Shown here piece by piece: positions 55,355-63,942 of a stretch of DNA of 64,000 bases. This DNA comes from Clostridioides sp. ES-S-0054-01 (lineage in GTDB: Bacteria > Bacillota > Clostridia > Peptostreptococcales > Peptostreptococcaceae). Each line of letters opens with the position of its first letter. Position 1 is the stretch's first letter. A program made the translations under genes and the position numbers. The stretch lies in NCBI GenBank assembly GCA_021561035.1, contig CP067346.1, positions 279,001-343,000 of the forward strand, written 5' to 3'. Below the pieces are notes generated by a model. That model did not search any database, was not told the origin of the DNA, and saw only the letters and a list, made by a program, of their open reading frames with translations.

Positions 55355-55792
55355 ATGGTGATTGATGAGATGATACAAATTATATTAATAGTAGTGTCTA
55401 TTTTAATAATAGTAACTATAGTTATAAATTTACATAAGGAACCAAAAAATAAGGATAATAAATACTTTGACAAAATATTTGAGCAAGAATATGAATCAGA
55501 TGATAGATTAATAGTTGCAGAAAAAAGAAGATTCTTTTTAGATAAAGTACTTGCTGAAATAAGAAGTAATAATAATATAAAAGTTTATGAAAATTATAAC
55601 TTAATAAAGACTAATGAAGAAATAAAGGAAAGCATATTTATAGAATCAAAAAAGGAAGTAAAACAAGAAAATGAGCTATCTCTTAAAGTGAAACATCTTA
55701 TAAATTCCGGCTATGATGATGTAGAAATATGTAAGGTGCTGGATATTGGAAAGGGGGAGCTGTTATTAATAAGGAGTTGTTACAAAATATAA
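55355..55792 (+). CDS. SwrB/YlxL-like protein with one membrane segment
   Basis: A 145-residue protein downstream of sigD, at the place of ylxL/swrB in Bacillus. It has an N-terminal membrane helix (about 6-24, IILIVVSILIIVTIVINL), a charged middle, and a C-terminal DNA-binding-like or helical segment (HLINSGYDDVEICKVLDIGKGELLLI). SwrB assists export-gate assembly; the role here is inferred only from position. The ATG at 55355 follows the sigD stop directly; 55370 is an alternative. Confidence 0.65.
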   Translation: MVIDEMIQIILIVVSILIIVTIVINLHKEPKNKDNKYFDKIFEQEYESDDRLIVAEKRRFFLDKVLAEIRSNNNIKVYENYNLIKTNEEIKESIFIESKKEVKQENELSLKVKHLINSGYDDVEICKVLDIGKGELLLIRSCYKI

Positions 55793-55962
55793 GAATATTA
55801 TTATTTGATAAAAAAGTATTATTGGGAATAGGGATTGGTATATTAATATCAACTTTATGTATAATGCTTTTTAGTAATAATGATATGAGTAAGGCAGAGA
55901 TAGAAAAAAAAGCCAGAACATTAGGTATGAAATATGAAAGTGAGATGAAAGTTTTAGAATAG
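55777..55962 (+). CDS. Small single-span membrane protein
   Basis: A 61-residue protein counted from TTG 55777: short N-terminal region, membrane segment (about 14-32, VLLGIGIGILISTLCIMLF) and a tail AEIEKKARTLGMKYESEMKVL. That tail resembles the beginning of Clostridial MltG-like proteins, but not enough for a call. The strong ribosome site AAGGGGGAG (55751-55759) is 17 bases before TTG but 5 bases before an in-frame ATT at 55765, so an AUU start giving 65 residues is possible. It overlaps the gene before it. Confidence 0.5.
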   Translation: MLQNIRILLFDKKVLLGIGIGILISTLCIMLFSNNDMSKAEIEKKARTLGMKYESEMKVLE

Positions 55963-56003
55963 ATAATACTGTATAAGTACTTACAAAAGAAGGAGGTCAT
56001 AAC

Positions 56004-56777
56004 GTGATAAGAGGATTATATACAGCAGTTTCTGCTATGATAACTAATCAACAAAAGCAAAATGTTGTTGTCAATAACCTAGCTAATATGGATACAAATG
56101 GATATAAAAGTAAACAACTTTTAACTAAAAGTTTTGATGAATTAAAACTAGAAGGTTATAATAATTATGCAAATGGAACTAAACAAAAGCAAGCTATAGG
56201 CGATATAAGTCCAGGTGTTTCTATGGATGAAACTATCACAAATTTTAATCAAGGTCCTATAAAAACTACTGATAATAAAATGGATGTAGCTATTCAAGGT
56301 AAGGGATTTTTTCTAGTTAGTGATGTAGCTGGAAATCAATTTTATACTAGAAATGGAAATTTCAGAACAGATAATCAAGGTGACCTTATAACAAGTGAAG
56401 GGTATTATGTACTTGGGACGAATACTGCAACTGGTGCTGTAGGTCATATAAATGTAGGAAATCAAAAGTTTGAAGTAGCAAAAGATAATACAATATCACT
56501 GGACGGAAATGCTATGTACAAATTTAATATTGTAGATTTTAATGACTATAATAAATTAAAAAAAGAGGGAGATAACTTGTATTCTGGAGGAGGAGCTATA
56601 AAAGTAAATGATGCACTTACAATACAAAGTTCAATAGAGTCTTCTAATGTAGATATGGTGTCTGAAATTAATAATATGATGACAATATCAAGAGAGTATG
56701 AGGCAAATCAAAAAATAATTCAAGCTATGGATTCTAAATTAGCAAAAATAGCAAGTGAGATTGGTTCAGTAAGATAG
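56004..56777 (+). CDS. flgG1: Flagellar basal-body rod protein, FlgF/FlgG type
   Basis: A distal rod subunit, 257 residues, secreted. It has RGLYTAVSAMITNQQKQNVVVNNLANMDTNGYKSKQ at the start and VESSNVDMVSEINNMMTISREYEANQK-like C-terminal region, typical of rod/hook proteins. The start is GTG with AAGGAGG about 8 bases upstream. A close relative follows 20 bases later. Confidence 0.9.
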   Translation: MIRGLYTAVSAMITNQQKQNVVVNNLANMDTNGYKSKQLLTKSFDELKLEGYNNYANGTKQKQAIGDISPGVSMDETITNFNQGPIKTTDNKMDVAIQGKGFFLVSDVAGNQFYTRNGNFRTDNQGDLITSEGYYVLGTNTATGAVGHINVGNQKFEVAKDNTISLDGNAMYKFNIVDFNDYNKLKKEGDNLYSGGGAIKVNDALTIQSSIESSNVDMVSEINNMMTISREYEANQKIIQAMDSKLAKIASEIGSVR

Positions 56778-56797
56778 GTAATAGGAGGTGAATTTTT

Positions 56798-57559
56798 ATG
56801 TACACAATGTTTTATACTAGTAAAACAGCTTTATCAGCAAATCAAAGTAAACTTGATATAATATCTAACAATATAGCAAATACTGATTCAACAGGATATA
56901 AAAAAATAAATATGGGATATTCTGATTTAGTGGATGAAGTACTAAACAGACCATCATATCCTACAAATGGTAAAGATATATCGACTGGAACAGGAGCTAA
57001 GGCATCAGCTCCCATGAGAATTTATGAACAAGGTGCATTAGTTCCTACAGGTAGTAAGAGTGATTTGGCGATAGATGGAGAAGGATTCTTTAGAGTGATA
57101 AGAAAAGATGGTACATATGCATATACAAGAAATGGTGGATTTAATGTAGATGCTTTAGGTAAGATTGTAGATGACAATGGAAATACATTAGATGTTCAAT
57201 TTGATGCAGGATATAACTATAATAATACGAATATAGATAGTACAAACTTAACAGTTTCAAGAAATGGAGATTTATTCGTAGATAATAAGAAAATAGGCAA
57301 AATAAATTTATATCAACCTATAGGAACTCAAAATTTTATATCTGAAGGAGATAGTCTGTTCGTTGCAACTGATGCAGCACAGATTAAACAAGTTGAGAAA
57401 GTAGATATAGTTCAAGGATATAGGGAGAGGTCAAATGTTTCTTTACAAGAAGAATTTGTCGATTTAATAGTCACTCAAAGAGCATTTCAAATGAATTCAA
57501 AAGGAATAAGGACAGCAGATGAAATGTGGCAAATAGCTAATAATTTAAGAGCTAAATAA
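56798..57559 (+). CDS. flgG: Flagellar basal-body rod protein FlgG
   Basis: A second distal rod subunit, 253 residues. N-terminal TSKTALSANQSKLDIISNNIANTDSTGYKK and the C-terminal SNVSLQEEFVDLIVTQRAFQMNSKGIRTADEM are FlgG-like. The two rod genes in a row correspond to flhO/flhP in Bacillus. AGGAGGTG precedes the ATG. Confidence 0.92.
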   Translation: MYTMFYTSKTALSANQSKLDIISNNIANTDSTGYKKINMGYSDLVDEVLNRPSYPTNGKDISTGTGAKASAPMRIYEQGALVPTGSKSDLAIDGEGFFRVIRKDGTYAYTRNGGFNVDALGKIVDDNGNTLDVQFDAGYNYNNTNIDSTNLTVSRNGDLFVDNKKIGKINLYQPIGTQNFISEGDSLFVATDAAQIKQVEKVDIVQGYRERSNVSLQEEFVDLIVTQRAFQMNSKGIRTADEMWQIANNLRAK

Positions 57560-57581
57560 TTATGTAAGGTGAGGAATATTC

Positions 57582-58463
57582 ATGTATGATATGAAAGAGT
57601 ATGATTTCGGCAAACCTCAGAGTTATTCAAGAGAAAATTTAACTAGTTTAAATTTTTTATTAGCTGAATTCTGTAAAAAATATAAAAATTATATAGTTTA
57701 TGAACTTAAGTGTAATTCTAACATGGTTGTTGATAGTATAGACCAAGTAAATTATCAAACTTTTTTAGATAGAGTGACAGCTTCATGTGTAGTAGTACAA
57801 AATGCAATGGAACCTATTATGAAAAACTTTTCTTTTAGAATAGATAGAAGTGTAGCTGATATGTGGATTGATATAACTGCTGGAGGGAATGGAGTCGTAA
57901 AAGATAGTGATAGAGATTTTACAGAACTTGATAAGAAAGTGCTTTTACATCTTATGGAGGATTTAGTAAGAAATATGCATTTATTTGAAGGCTTTGAAAA
58001 TATACAAGTATTGGATACACATACACATATTAATTTACCACAATTGTGTTCTCCAACTGCACCTGTATGCGTTGTAGATTTAAAAGTCTTAAATGATAAT
58101 AAGTATATTGGTACTGTTTCTCTTTGTTTCCCGTACAATGGTTTAGAGGCTCTCTTAGAAGGTATCTCTGTAGTAGAATTTTTAGATAATGATGCAGGGG
58201 ATAATTCAGAAGAATTTACCCAAAAAATTTACAATAGTATATCTAATATAGAATTACCAGTTATTGCAGAGGTAGGTAAAGTATCAATTAATGTTGAAGA
58301 TTTACTTAAACTAGAGGTTGGAGATGTAATAGTAACAAATAAAAAAATAAATGATTATATAGATGTATTTATAGAAAATTCAAAATCATACACAGCAACA
58401 CCAGGATTTATATCAAGTAAAAAAGGTGTAAAAATAAATGATGCTGTTGGAAAAGAGGTGTAG
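57582..58463 (+). CDS. fliM: Flagellar motor switch protein FliM (lacking the N-terminal CheY motif)
   Basis: A C-ring protein, 293 residues. It begins with EYDFGKPQSYSRENLTSLNFL, the FliM middle-domain start, and contains the CheC-like centre with GLEALLEGI and the SpoA end VSINVEDLLKLEVGDVIVTN. The usual FliM N-terminus with LSQ-x-EIDALL, which binds CheY-phosphate, is absent, making it about 35 residues shorter than the common form. The next gene carries a similar motif. It overlaps nothing and lies 22 bases after flgG. Confidence 0.9.
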   Translation: MYDMKEYDFGKPQSYSRENLTSLNFLLAEFCKKYKNYIVYELKCNSNMVVDSIDQVNYQTFLDRVTASCVVVQNAMEPIMKNFSFRIDRSVADMWIDITAGGNGVVKDSDRDFTELDKKVLLHLMEDLVRNMHLFEGFENIQVLDTHTHINLPQLCSPTAPVCVVDLKVLNDNKYIGTVSLCFPYNGLEALLEGISVVEFLDNDAGDNSEEFTQKIYNSISNIELPVIAEVGKVSINVEDLLKLEVGDVIVTNKKINDYIDVFIENSKSYTATPGFISSKKGVKINDAVGKEV

Positions 58464-58465
58464 TT

Positions 58466-58840
58466 ATGGACAATAGTAATCTTATTTCAGATGAAGAAGC
58501 AAAGATGTTGTTAAATGATAAAGTCGGAAGTGAAATTGATGGAGATGATGAATTAGCTTTAGATGTCTCTGAAGCTAACCGAAATAATATACAGAGGATA
58601 CTTGACCTTAAGTTGGAATTATCTGTAGTTATAGGAAGAACTAAAATGAGCCTAAAAGATATTTTGAATTTACATAAAGGTTCTCTTATTGAACTGGACA
58701 CTTTAGCAGATCAAGACGTAGAAATACTAATAGATAATAAAGTCTTGGCTTATGGAAAAGTAGTGGTAGTAGATTTGAACTTTGGTGTAAAAGTAACAAG
58801 TATAGTAAGTGAGGAAGATATGGTAAAATCTCTTGTTTAG
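58466..58840 (+). CDS. fliN: Flagellar motor switch protein FliN
   Basis: A C-ring protein, 124 residues, early-operon copy. The SpoA domain spans about 45-118 (LDLKLELSVVIGRTKMSLKDILNLHKGSLIELD, then VLAYGKVVVVD). The N-terminal NLISDEEAKMLL resembles the CheY-phosphate-binding peptide normally found on FliM/FliY. It starts 2 bases after fliM. A second, shorter FliN is at 12011. Confidence 0.92.
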   Translation: MDNSNLISDEEAKMLLNDKVGSEIDGDDELALDVSEANRNNIQRILDLKLELSVVIGRTKMSLKDILNLHKGSLIELDTLADQDVEILIDNKVLAYGKVVVVDLNFGVKVTSIVSEEDMVKSLV

Positions 58841-58862
58841 AAATAACATTAACTAATACTTA

Positions 58863-60254
58863 ATGCATGAGGTGGTATTTATTTTAAACTTAAATGATAT
58901 AAAAAAAGATATATTAAAATTCAATAAAAAAGACTCATGTTTTCTATATAATGAATCTATTAATAATATAAATAATAATTGTATATCAAGTGGATTGAAA
59001 TTTTTAAAAGAAGCAAGAGATTTAAACCCAGATGATGTTGATATATTAAATCTCATAGGTCTTGTAAACTTACTAAAATGTAATTTTGATGAGGCTGTAG
59101 AAAGTTTCTATAAGAGTTTAATTTGTGAAAAAACTGCTCTGTGTGAAAAGTATATAAACATGCTTACATCTGAGGAGTTTTTAATTTTCTTTGAAAAGTA
59201 CAATCAACTTATAAGGTTAATAAACAAAGGAATGTATAAAGAAGCTATACAAGGTTTTAAACTTATAACTGAACAATACTGTGATTTAATAGAACCTTAT
59301 GAGTTGCTTGCTTTACTTTATGATAAGGAAGAAGAATATATAAAATTTGATGAATGTTTAGAAATCTTGAAGACTATTGATAAAGAAAATTATTTATTAA
59401 ATCAAGAAAATAGTACGTTAGATATATATAATAGTGCTAACATACAAATTAAGAGTAATGCAAATGTAGATACTTATAAGAATGAGTTTTTGCATAAAAG
59501 TAGTAATAGCCATAAAATTGATGCTACTAAAAATGTAGCTAAAGAAAAGAGTTCAAGCAAAAATCAGAAAAGTTCAGATTCTAATAAGAAAAAAAGTATT
59601 AAAAAAAATAAGTACCTATATATAGCAATAATATTAGGAATATTATTAATAGGACAAAATATATATAGTTCTTATAAGATGAATAATTTAACTGATAAAA
59701 TATCTAAAAATAATGGAACTAAGGATGAGGAGTCAATAGATTCTAGTTTAGGTAATAAAGAAAATGATATAGAAGAAAATGAGGATGTCAATAAGAGTAA
59801 TAAAAAACTCAATAAAGAGGATGTAAAATCTAAAAAAAATATTGTAGAAAATGAAGATGATAAAGATTCTGACTTATTTACAGAGGATGAATTGATGTCT
59901 AAGGCAAATAATTTAAAGTCAGAAAAGAAAACTAAATCTTCTATAAAACTATATAAGAAAGTTGCAGATATAGGTAAAAATAAGGGAAACACATCAGAAG
60001 CAACTTATCAAGTTGCTCTTCTTAGTGAAAAGTTAAAAGATTATGAAACAGCTGAAGAATATTATAAAATGTATGTAGAAAATTACTCAGAAAAAGATGC
60101 TTATTTTGATGAGTCTTATTATAACTTAGGTATGATGTATTATAACAATGGCGATTTAAAAAGTTCTAAATTGACATTAAAGAAGTTGGTTAATAAGGTA
60201 CCTAATAGCATGTATAATAACTCAAAAGTGAAAGAAATTTTAAAAGAAGAATAA
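58863..60254 (+). CDS. TPR-containing membrane-anchored protein of unknown function
   Basis: A 463-residue protein at the end of the early operon. N-terminal about 30-190 are helical repeats, a Ser/Lys-rich linker follows, one membrane segment (about 250-267, YLYIAIILGILLIGQNIY), a highly charged linker, and C-terminal TPR-like repeats (about 345-460) with YETAEEYYKMYVENY. The ATG at 58863 has no ribosome site, while GAGGTGG (58869-58875) lies 5 bases before an in-frame ATT at 58881. A real start there would give 457 residues. Its role in flagella is unknown; it corresponds to CD0272 by position. Confidence 0.65.
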   Translation: MHEVVFILNLNDIKKDILKFNKKDSCFLYNESINNINNNCISSGLKFLKEARDLNPDDVDILNLIGLVNLLKCNFDEAVESFYKSLICEKTALCEKYINMLTSEEFLIFFEKYNQLIRLINKGMYKEAIQGFKLITEQYCDLIEPYELLALLYDKEEEYIKFDECLEILKTIDKENYLLNQENSTLDIYNSANIQIKSNANVDTYKNEFLHKSSNSHKIDATKNVAKEKSSSKNQKSSDSNKKKSIKKNKYLYIAIILGILLIGQNIYSSYKMNNLTDKISKNNGTKDEESIDSSLGNKENDIEENEDVNKSNKKLNKEDVKSKKNIVENEDDKDSDLFTEDELMSKANNLKSEKKTKSSIKLYKKVADIGKNKGNTSEATYQVALLSEKLKDYETAEEYYKMYVENYSEKDAYFDESYYNLGMMYYNNGDLKSSKLTLKKLVNKVPNSMYNNSKVKEILKEE

Positions 60255-60311
60255 TTAAATTAAATAAGAAAAATAAATTATTTCATTTTAAAATAATTTG
60301 CTTATAATATA

Positions 60312-60343
60312 TTGACATACTATTTTAAAAAAATTAAAATAGT
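60312..60343 (+). promoter_or_regulatory. htpG promoter overlapping a perfect inverted repeat
   Basis: TTGACA (60312-60317), 17-base spacer, TAAAAT (60335-60340), about 30 bases before the htpG ATG. A perfect 10-base inverted repeat, ACTATTTTAA-N5-TTAAAATAGT (60319-60343), covers the spacer and -10, looking like an operator for a dimeric repressor. It does not match the HrcA (CIRCE) or CtsR sites. Confidence 0.7.
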
Positions 60344-60369
60344 AATTATAAAATGAGGAGGGATAAAAA

Positions 60370-62310
60370 ATGGAGTTTGAAAAAGGGAGTATTTCAATTC
60401 ATACAGAAAATATTTTTCCTATAATTAAAAAATGGTTATATTCTGATAAAGACATATTTATAAGAGAACTTATAAGTAATGGATGTGATGCAGTAAGTAA
60501 ACACAAAAGACTTGTATCATTAGGAGAAATATCAGAAAATAAGTCACCAGATTATAAAATTACAGTATCTGTAAATAAAGGAGAAGGTACACTTAAATTT
60601 ATCGACAATGGAATTGGTATGACTGAAGAAGAAATAAAAAAATACATAAATCAAGTTGCTTTTTCAGGTGCTGAAGATTTCTTTAATAAATATAAGGATA
60701 AAATGGAAGAGTCAAATGATATAATAGGTCATTTTGGATTAGGATTTTATTCTGCATTCATGGTGTCTAAAAAGGTACAAATAGACACACTTTCATATAC
60801 AGAAGGAGCAACTCCTGTAAGATGGATATCTGAAGGTGGTACAGAATATGAAATATCTGAATCAGATACTAGAAATGATAGAGGAACTACTATAACACTA
60901 TTTATTGATGATGATAGTAAGGAGTTTTTAGATGAATTTACTGTAAGAGGGATAATAGATAAATACTGTTCTTTCCTACCAGTAGAAATATATTTAGAAG
61001 ATGTTGAAAGATTGGAAAGAGAAGCTAAGGAAGCAGAAGAAAAAGCTAAAAAACAAAAGGAAGATGGAAAAGAAGAAGAAGTTGTAGATGCAAAAGTAAT
61101 TGAACCTTTAAATGACACTAACCCTCTATGGTTAAAATCTCCAAAAGACTGTACTGATGAGGAATATAAAGAGTTTTATAGAAAAGTATTCCATGTATTT
61201 GATGAACCGTTATTTTGGATACATCTAAATGTAGATTATCCTTTTAACTTAAAGGGTATACTTTACTTCCCTAAATTAAAAAATGAATTTGAATTGACTG
61301 AGGGAAAAGTAAAGTTATACAACAATCAAGTGTTTGTGGCTGACAATATAAAAGAAGTTATACCAGAATTTTTACTTTTATTAAAAGGTGTTATAGACTG
61401 CCCAGATTTACCATTAAATGTATCAAGAAGTTTCTTACAAAATGACAGAGATGTAAGTAAAATTTCTAAACATATAATTAAAAAAGTAGCTGATAAGTTA
61501 AAATCTCTTTGTAAAAATGAAAGAGAAGAATACAATAAATTCTGGGATGATATACAAATATTTATTAAATATGGTTGCTTAAAAGATGAAAGTTTCTATG
61601 AGAAAGTAAAAGAATGTATATTATTTAAAACTATTGATGATGAATATATAACATTACAAGATTATCTAGAAAAATGTAAGGATAAACATGAAAATAAAGT
61701 ATTTTATGTAAGTGATAAGGAGCAACAATCGCAATACATTAAATTATTTAAAGAATACGACTTAAATGCTGTTGTGTTAAACTCATCAATAGATACTCAT
61801 TTTATTTCATTTATGGAATATAAAGAAAATGGTGTGAAGTTTAATAGAATAGATGCAGACCTTTCTGATGTATTAAAAGATAAGAATGAAAATAAAGATG
61901 GTGAAGAAAACAAAGAAGAGATAGCCAAGATAGAAGACTTATTTAAAGAAGCTGTTGGAGAAAGAGTTAAGAATTATTCTGTAGAAGGATTGAAAAATGA
62001 AGACACTCCAGCTATGGTGTTAGTATCGGAACAATCTATTAGAATGGCAGAAATGCAATCAAGATTTGCTGGAATGGATTTAGGAATGAACTTTGAGGAA
62101 GAAAAGACTCTTGTTATAAATGAAAACAGTCCAATAATCAAAAAATTAGTTTCTCTTAAAGATGATGATGAAAAGAAAGATAAGATTACACTTATCTGTA
62201 ATCAGATAGCAGATTTAGCTTTACTTTCTAATAAAGAATTAAAACCAGATGAATTAGATTCATTCGTTCAAAGAAGTAATAAACTTATGAACATGTTAAT
62301 AGAGTTATAA
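60370..62310 (+). CDS. htpG: Molecular chaperone HtpG (bacterial Hsp90)
   Basis: A cytosolic ATP-dependent chaperone, 646 residues. N-terminal ATPase domain with ELISNGCDAVSK (Glu and Asn for ATP), DNGIGMTEEEI and GHFGLGFYSAFMV; middle domain with LNVSRSFLQNDRDV; charged insert EAEEKAKKQKEDGKEEE near residues 218-236; C-terminal dimerisation region. Full length. GAGGAGGGA precedes the ATG. It stands alone behind its own promoter and terminator, not tied to the flagellar operon. Confidence 0.97.
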   Translation: MEFEKGSISIHTENIFPIIKKWLYSDKDIFIRELISNGCDAVSKHKRLVSLGEISENKSPDYKITVSVNKGEGTLKFIDNGIGMTEEEIKKYINQVAFSGAEDFFNKYKDKMEESNDIIGHFGLGFYSAFMVSKKVQIDTLSYTEGATPVRWISEGGTEYEISESDTRNDRGTTITLFIDDDSKEFLDEFTVRGIIDKYCSFLPVEIYLEDVERLEREAKEAEEKAKKQKEDGKEEEVVDAKVIEPLNDTNPLWLKSPKDCTDEEYKEFYRKVFHVFDEPLFWIHLNVDYPFNLKGILYFPKLKNEFELTEGKVKLYNNQVFVADNIKEVIPEFLLLLKGVIDCPDLPLNVSRSFLQNDRDVSKISKHIIKKVADKLKSLCKNEREEYNKFWDDIQIFIKYGCLKDESFYEKVKECILFKTIDDEYITLQDYLEKCKDKHENKVFYVSDKEQQSQYIKLFKEYDLNAVVLNSSIDTHFISFMEYKENGVKFNRIDADLSDVLKDKNENKDGEENKEEIAKIEDLFKEAVGERVKNYSVEGLKNEDTPAMVLVSEQSIRMAEMQSRFAGMDLGMNFEEEKTLVINENSPIIKKLVSLKDDDEKKDKITLICNQIADLALLSNKELKPDELDSFVQRSNKLMNMLIEL

Positions 62311-62357
62311 GATTAAATATATTAAAGTAAATTTGAAAAAAGTATCTAATATTATGA

Positions 62358-62414
62358 GAAGAGTTATTTTAAGATAATTGAAATTATCTTTGTTTAATTC
62401 TTCTTTATTTTTTA
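62358..62414 (+). terminator. Terminator after htpG
   Basis: Outer arms GAAGAGTTA (62358-62366) and TAATTCTTC (62395-62403), inner perfect arms AAGATAATT/AATTATCTT, followed by TTTATTTTTT. Confidence 0.75.
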
Positions 62415-62888
62415 TCATTGATTAAGTTTTAAATATTTAAATAGATTATCATTAAAATTTGTATTTGGTTAAATAGAGTTAACTTTATATAGGATAAAAT
62501 AATACATATAATTAAGTAAAAGATTGTTTTGTAATTTATGTTTTAATACATAATTACGCTGTGTTGAAAAATCAGATATAGATTGGTTAACTGATAATTG
62601 TATGAAAATATCAGTTGCAAATATTAAGAGATATCCAAAAACTTTTAATAAGGAACAAATAAGGGAAATATACTACAAATCTCTATAACTTAATATTATA
62701 TATTTAATTTTAGATAAAAACATTTATTATCAGTAAGAAATTTGTAACTAATAAGGCATATATAGTAAATTTATCTTAAACTTTTATTTTACTTTATAAT
62801 AAATAAAGGAGTTTAAAAAAGGGAAGATTAACTAAGTAATATTTTATAAAAATCTTTAATTTAAAAACTTTAAGTAGAGGTGAAATAA
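62415..62888 (+). other. Intergenic stretch htpG-splB
   Basis: AT-rich and without an intact gene. It holds a decayed coding fragment (62554-62688) and the splB ribosome site at the end. No other signal is seen. Confidence 0.5.
62554..62688 (+). pseudogene. C-terminal remnant resembling an iron-containing alcohol dehydrogenase
   Basis: An open frame with no start codon follows a stop at 62551 and ends with TAA at 62686, encoding about 44 residues. It includes DIDWLTDNCMKISVANIKRYP and KEQIREIYYKSL. Such a tail (EDI-x-x-L...A.NI/NP...T-x-EDI-x-x-I/LY) is typical of Fe-dependent alcohol dehydrogenases. The rest of the gene is gone. The identification is from memory of the family and is moderate. 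Confidence 0.5.
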
Positions 62889-63911
62889 ATGTTTAATCCC
62901 AAAAGAATAATATTCGAAAAAGATGCCTTAGATACTGATGTCGGCAAAAGTATATATAATAAATTTAAAGATAAAAAAGATGTAGAGATAATTAATATAT
63001 CGTCAAATAGAATTAAGGAACATATTCCAGGTGAAAATCTATATGAGCAATATAGAAGTGGAAAACAGACCATGGTAGTTGGGATTAGGAAAAGTATGAA
63101 GTTTCAAACATGTAAACCTTCTGCTAATTATCAACTACCACTTGTTAGTGGATGTATGGGAAGATGTGAATATTGCTATTTAAATACACAATTAGGAGAT
63201 AAACCATTTATAAGGGTGTTTGTGAATGTAGATGAAATACTTGAACAAACAAAGAAATATATTGAAGATAGAAAACCACAAGTTACTATATTTGAAGGTG
63301 CAGCTACATCAGACCCAGTTCCAGTAGAACCGTATACTAATTCATTGAAAAAAACAATAGAGTTTTTTGGGAGAGAAGAAAAGGGAAGATTTAGATTTGT
63401 TACTAAATACAGTGATGTAGATAGCTTATTGGATGTCGAACATAATAATCATACAGAAATACGATTCAGTATAAACACTCCTAGAATTATAGAAGGACAT
63501 GAACATTATACAGCGTCTTCTAATAAAAGAATAGAATCAGCTGTAAAACTTGCTAAAGCTGGTTATCAGATTGGTTTTATAATAGCACCTGTTTTTCTAT
63601 ATGAAGGTTGGAAAGAAGAATATAGAAGTCTTATTAGAAACATAAAAGAAGCTTTGCCAAAGGATTTTGATAAAAAAATTATATTTGAAGTTATATCTCA
63701 TAGATATACAACTAAAGCAAAAAATAGAATATTAGAAATTTATCCAGATACACTATTACCAATGGAAAATGAAGATAGAAAGTTTAAATATGGTCAATTT
63801 GGATATGGTAAGTATGTATATGATAAAGAACAAATAGACGATATGAAAGATTTTTTTCATAAGGAAATAAATGAAGTATTTAAAAATAGCTTAATAAAAT
63901 ATATAATATAG
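62889..63911 (+). CDS. splB: Spore photoproduct lyase
   Basis: A radical SAM enzyme, 340 residues, that repairs the thymine dimer 'spore photoproduct' during germination. Cluster motif Cys89-x3-Cys93-x2-Cys96 (CMGRCEYC). VSGCMGRCEYCYLNTQLGDKP and later EIRFSINTPRIIEGHEHYTASSNKRIESA are SplB signatures, and the substrate-binding region near the C-terminus is complete. AGAGGTGAA precedes the ATG. It has its own terminator and indicates a spore former. Confidence 0.96.
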   Translation: MFNPKRIIFEKDALDTDVGKSIYNKFKDKKDVEIINISSNRIKEHIPGENLYEQYRSGKQTMVVGIRKSMKFQTCKPSANYQLPLVSGCMGRCEYCYLNTQLGDKPFIRVFVNVDEILEQTKKYIEDRKPQVTIFEGAATSDPVPVEPYTNSLKKTIEFFGREEKGRFRFVTKYSDVDSLLDVEHNNHTEIRFSINTPRIIEGHEHYTASSNKRIESAVKLAKAGYQIGFIIAPVFLYEGWKEEYRSLIRNIKEALPKDFDKKIIFEVISHRYTTKAKNRILEIYPDTLLPMENEDRKFKYGQFGYGKYVYDKEQIDDMKDFFHKEINEVFKNSLIKYII

Positions 63912-63942
63912 CAAATCTTTAGATGAGATTTGCTATATTTTA
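63908..63942 (+). terminator. Terminator overlapping the splB stop codon
   Basis: ATAGCAAATCT (63908-63918) pairs with AGATTTGCTAT (63926-63936) over a 7-base loop, followed by ATTTTA. The stop codon of splB lies within the first arm. The remaining bases to 64000 hold nothing recognisable. Confidence 0.8.

Noticed and set aside
60275-60299. AAATTATTT/AAATAATTT hairpin after the TPR protein gene
   Set aside because: The stem is purely A-T and no T run follows, so it is not called a terminator for the early operon. No clear terminator was found there.
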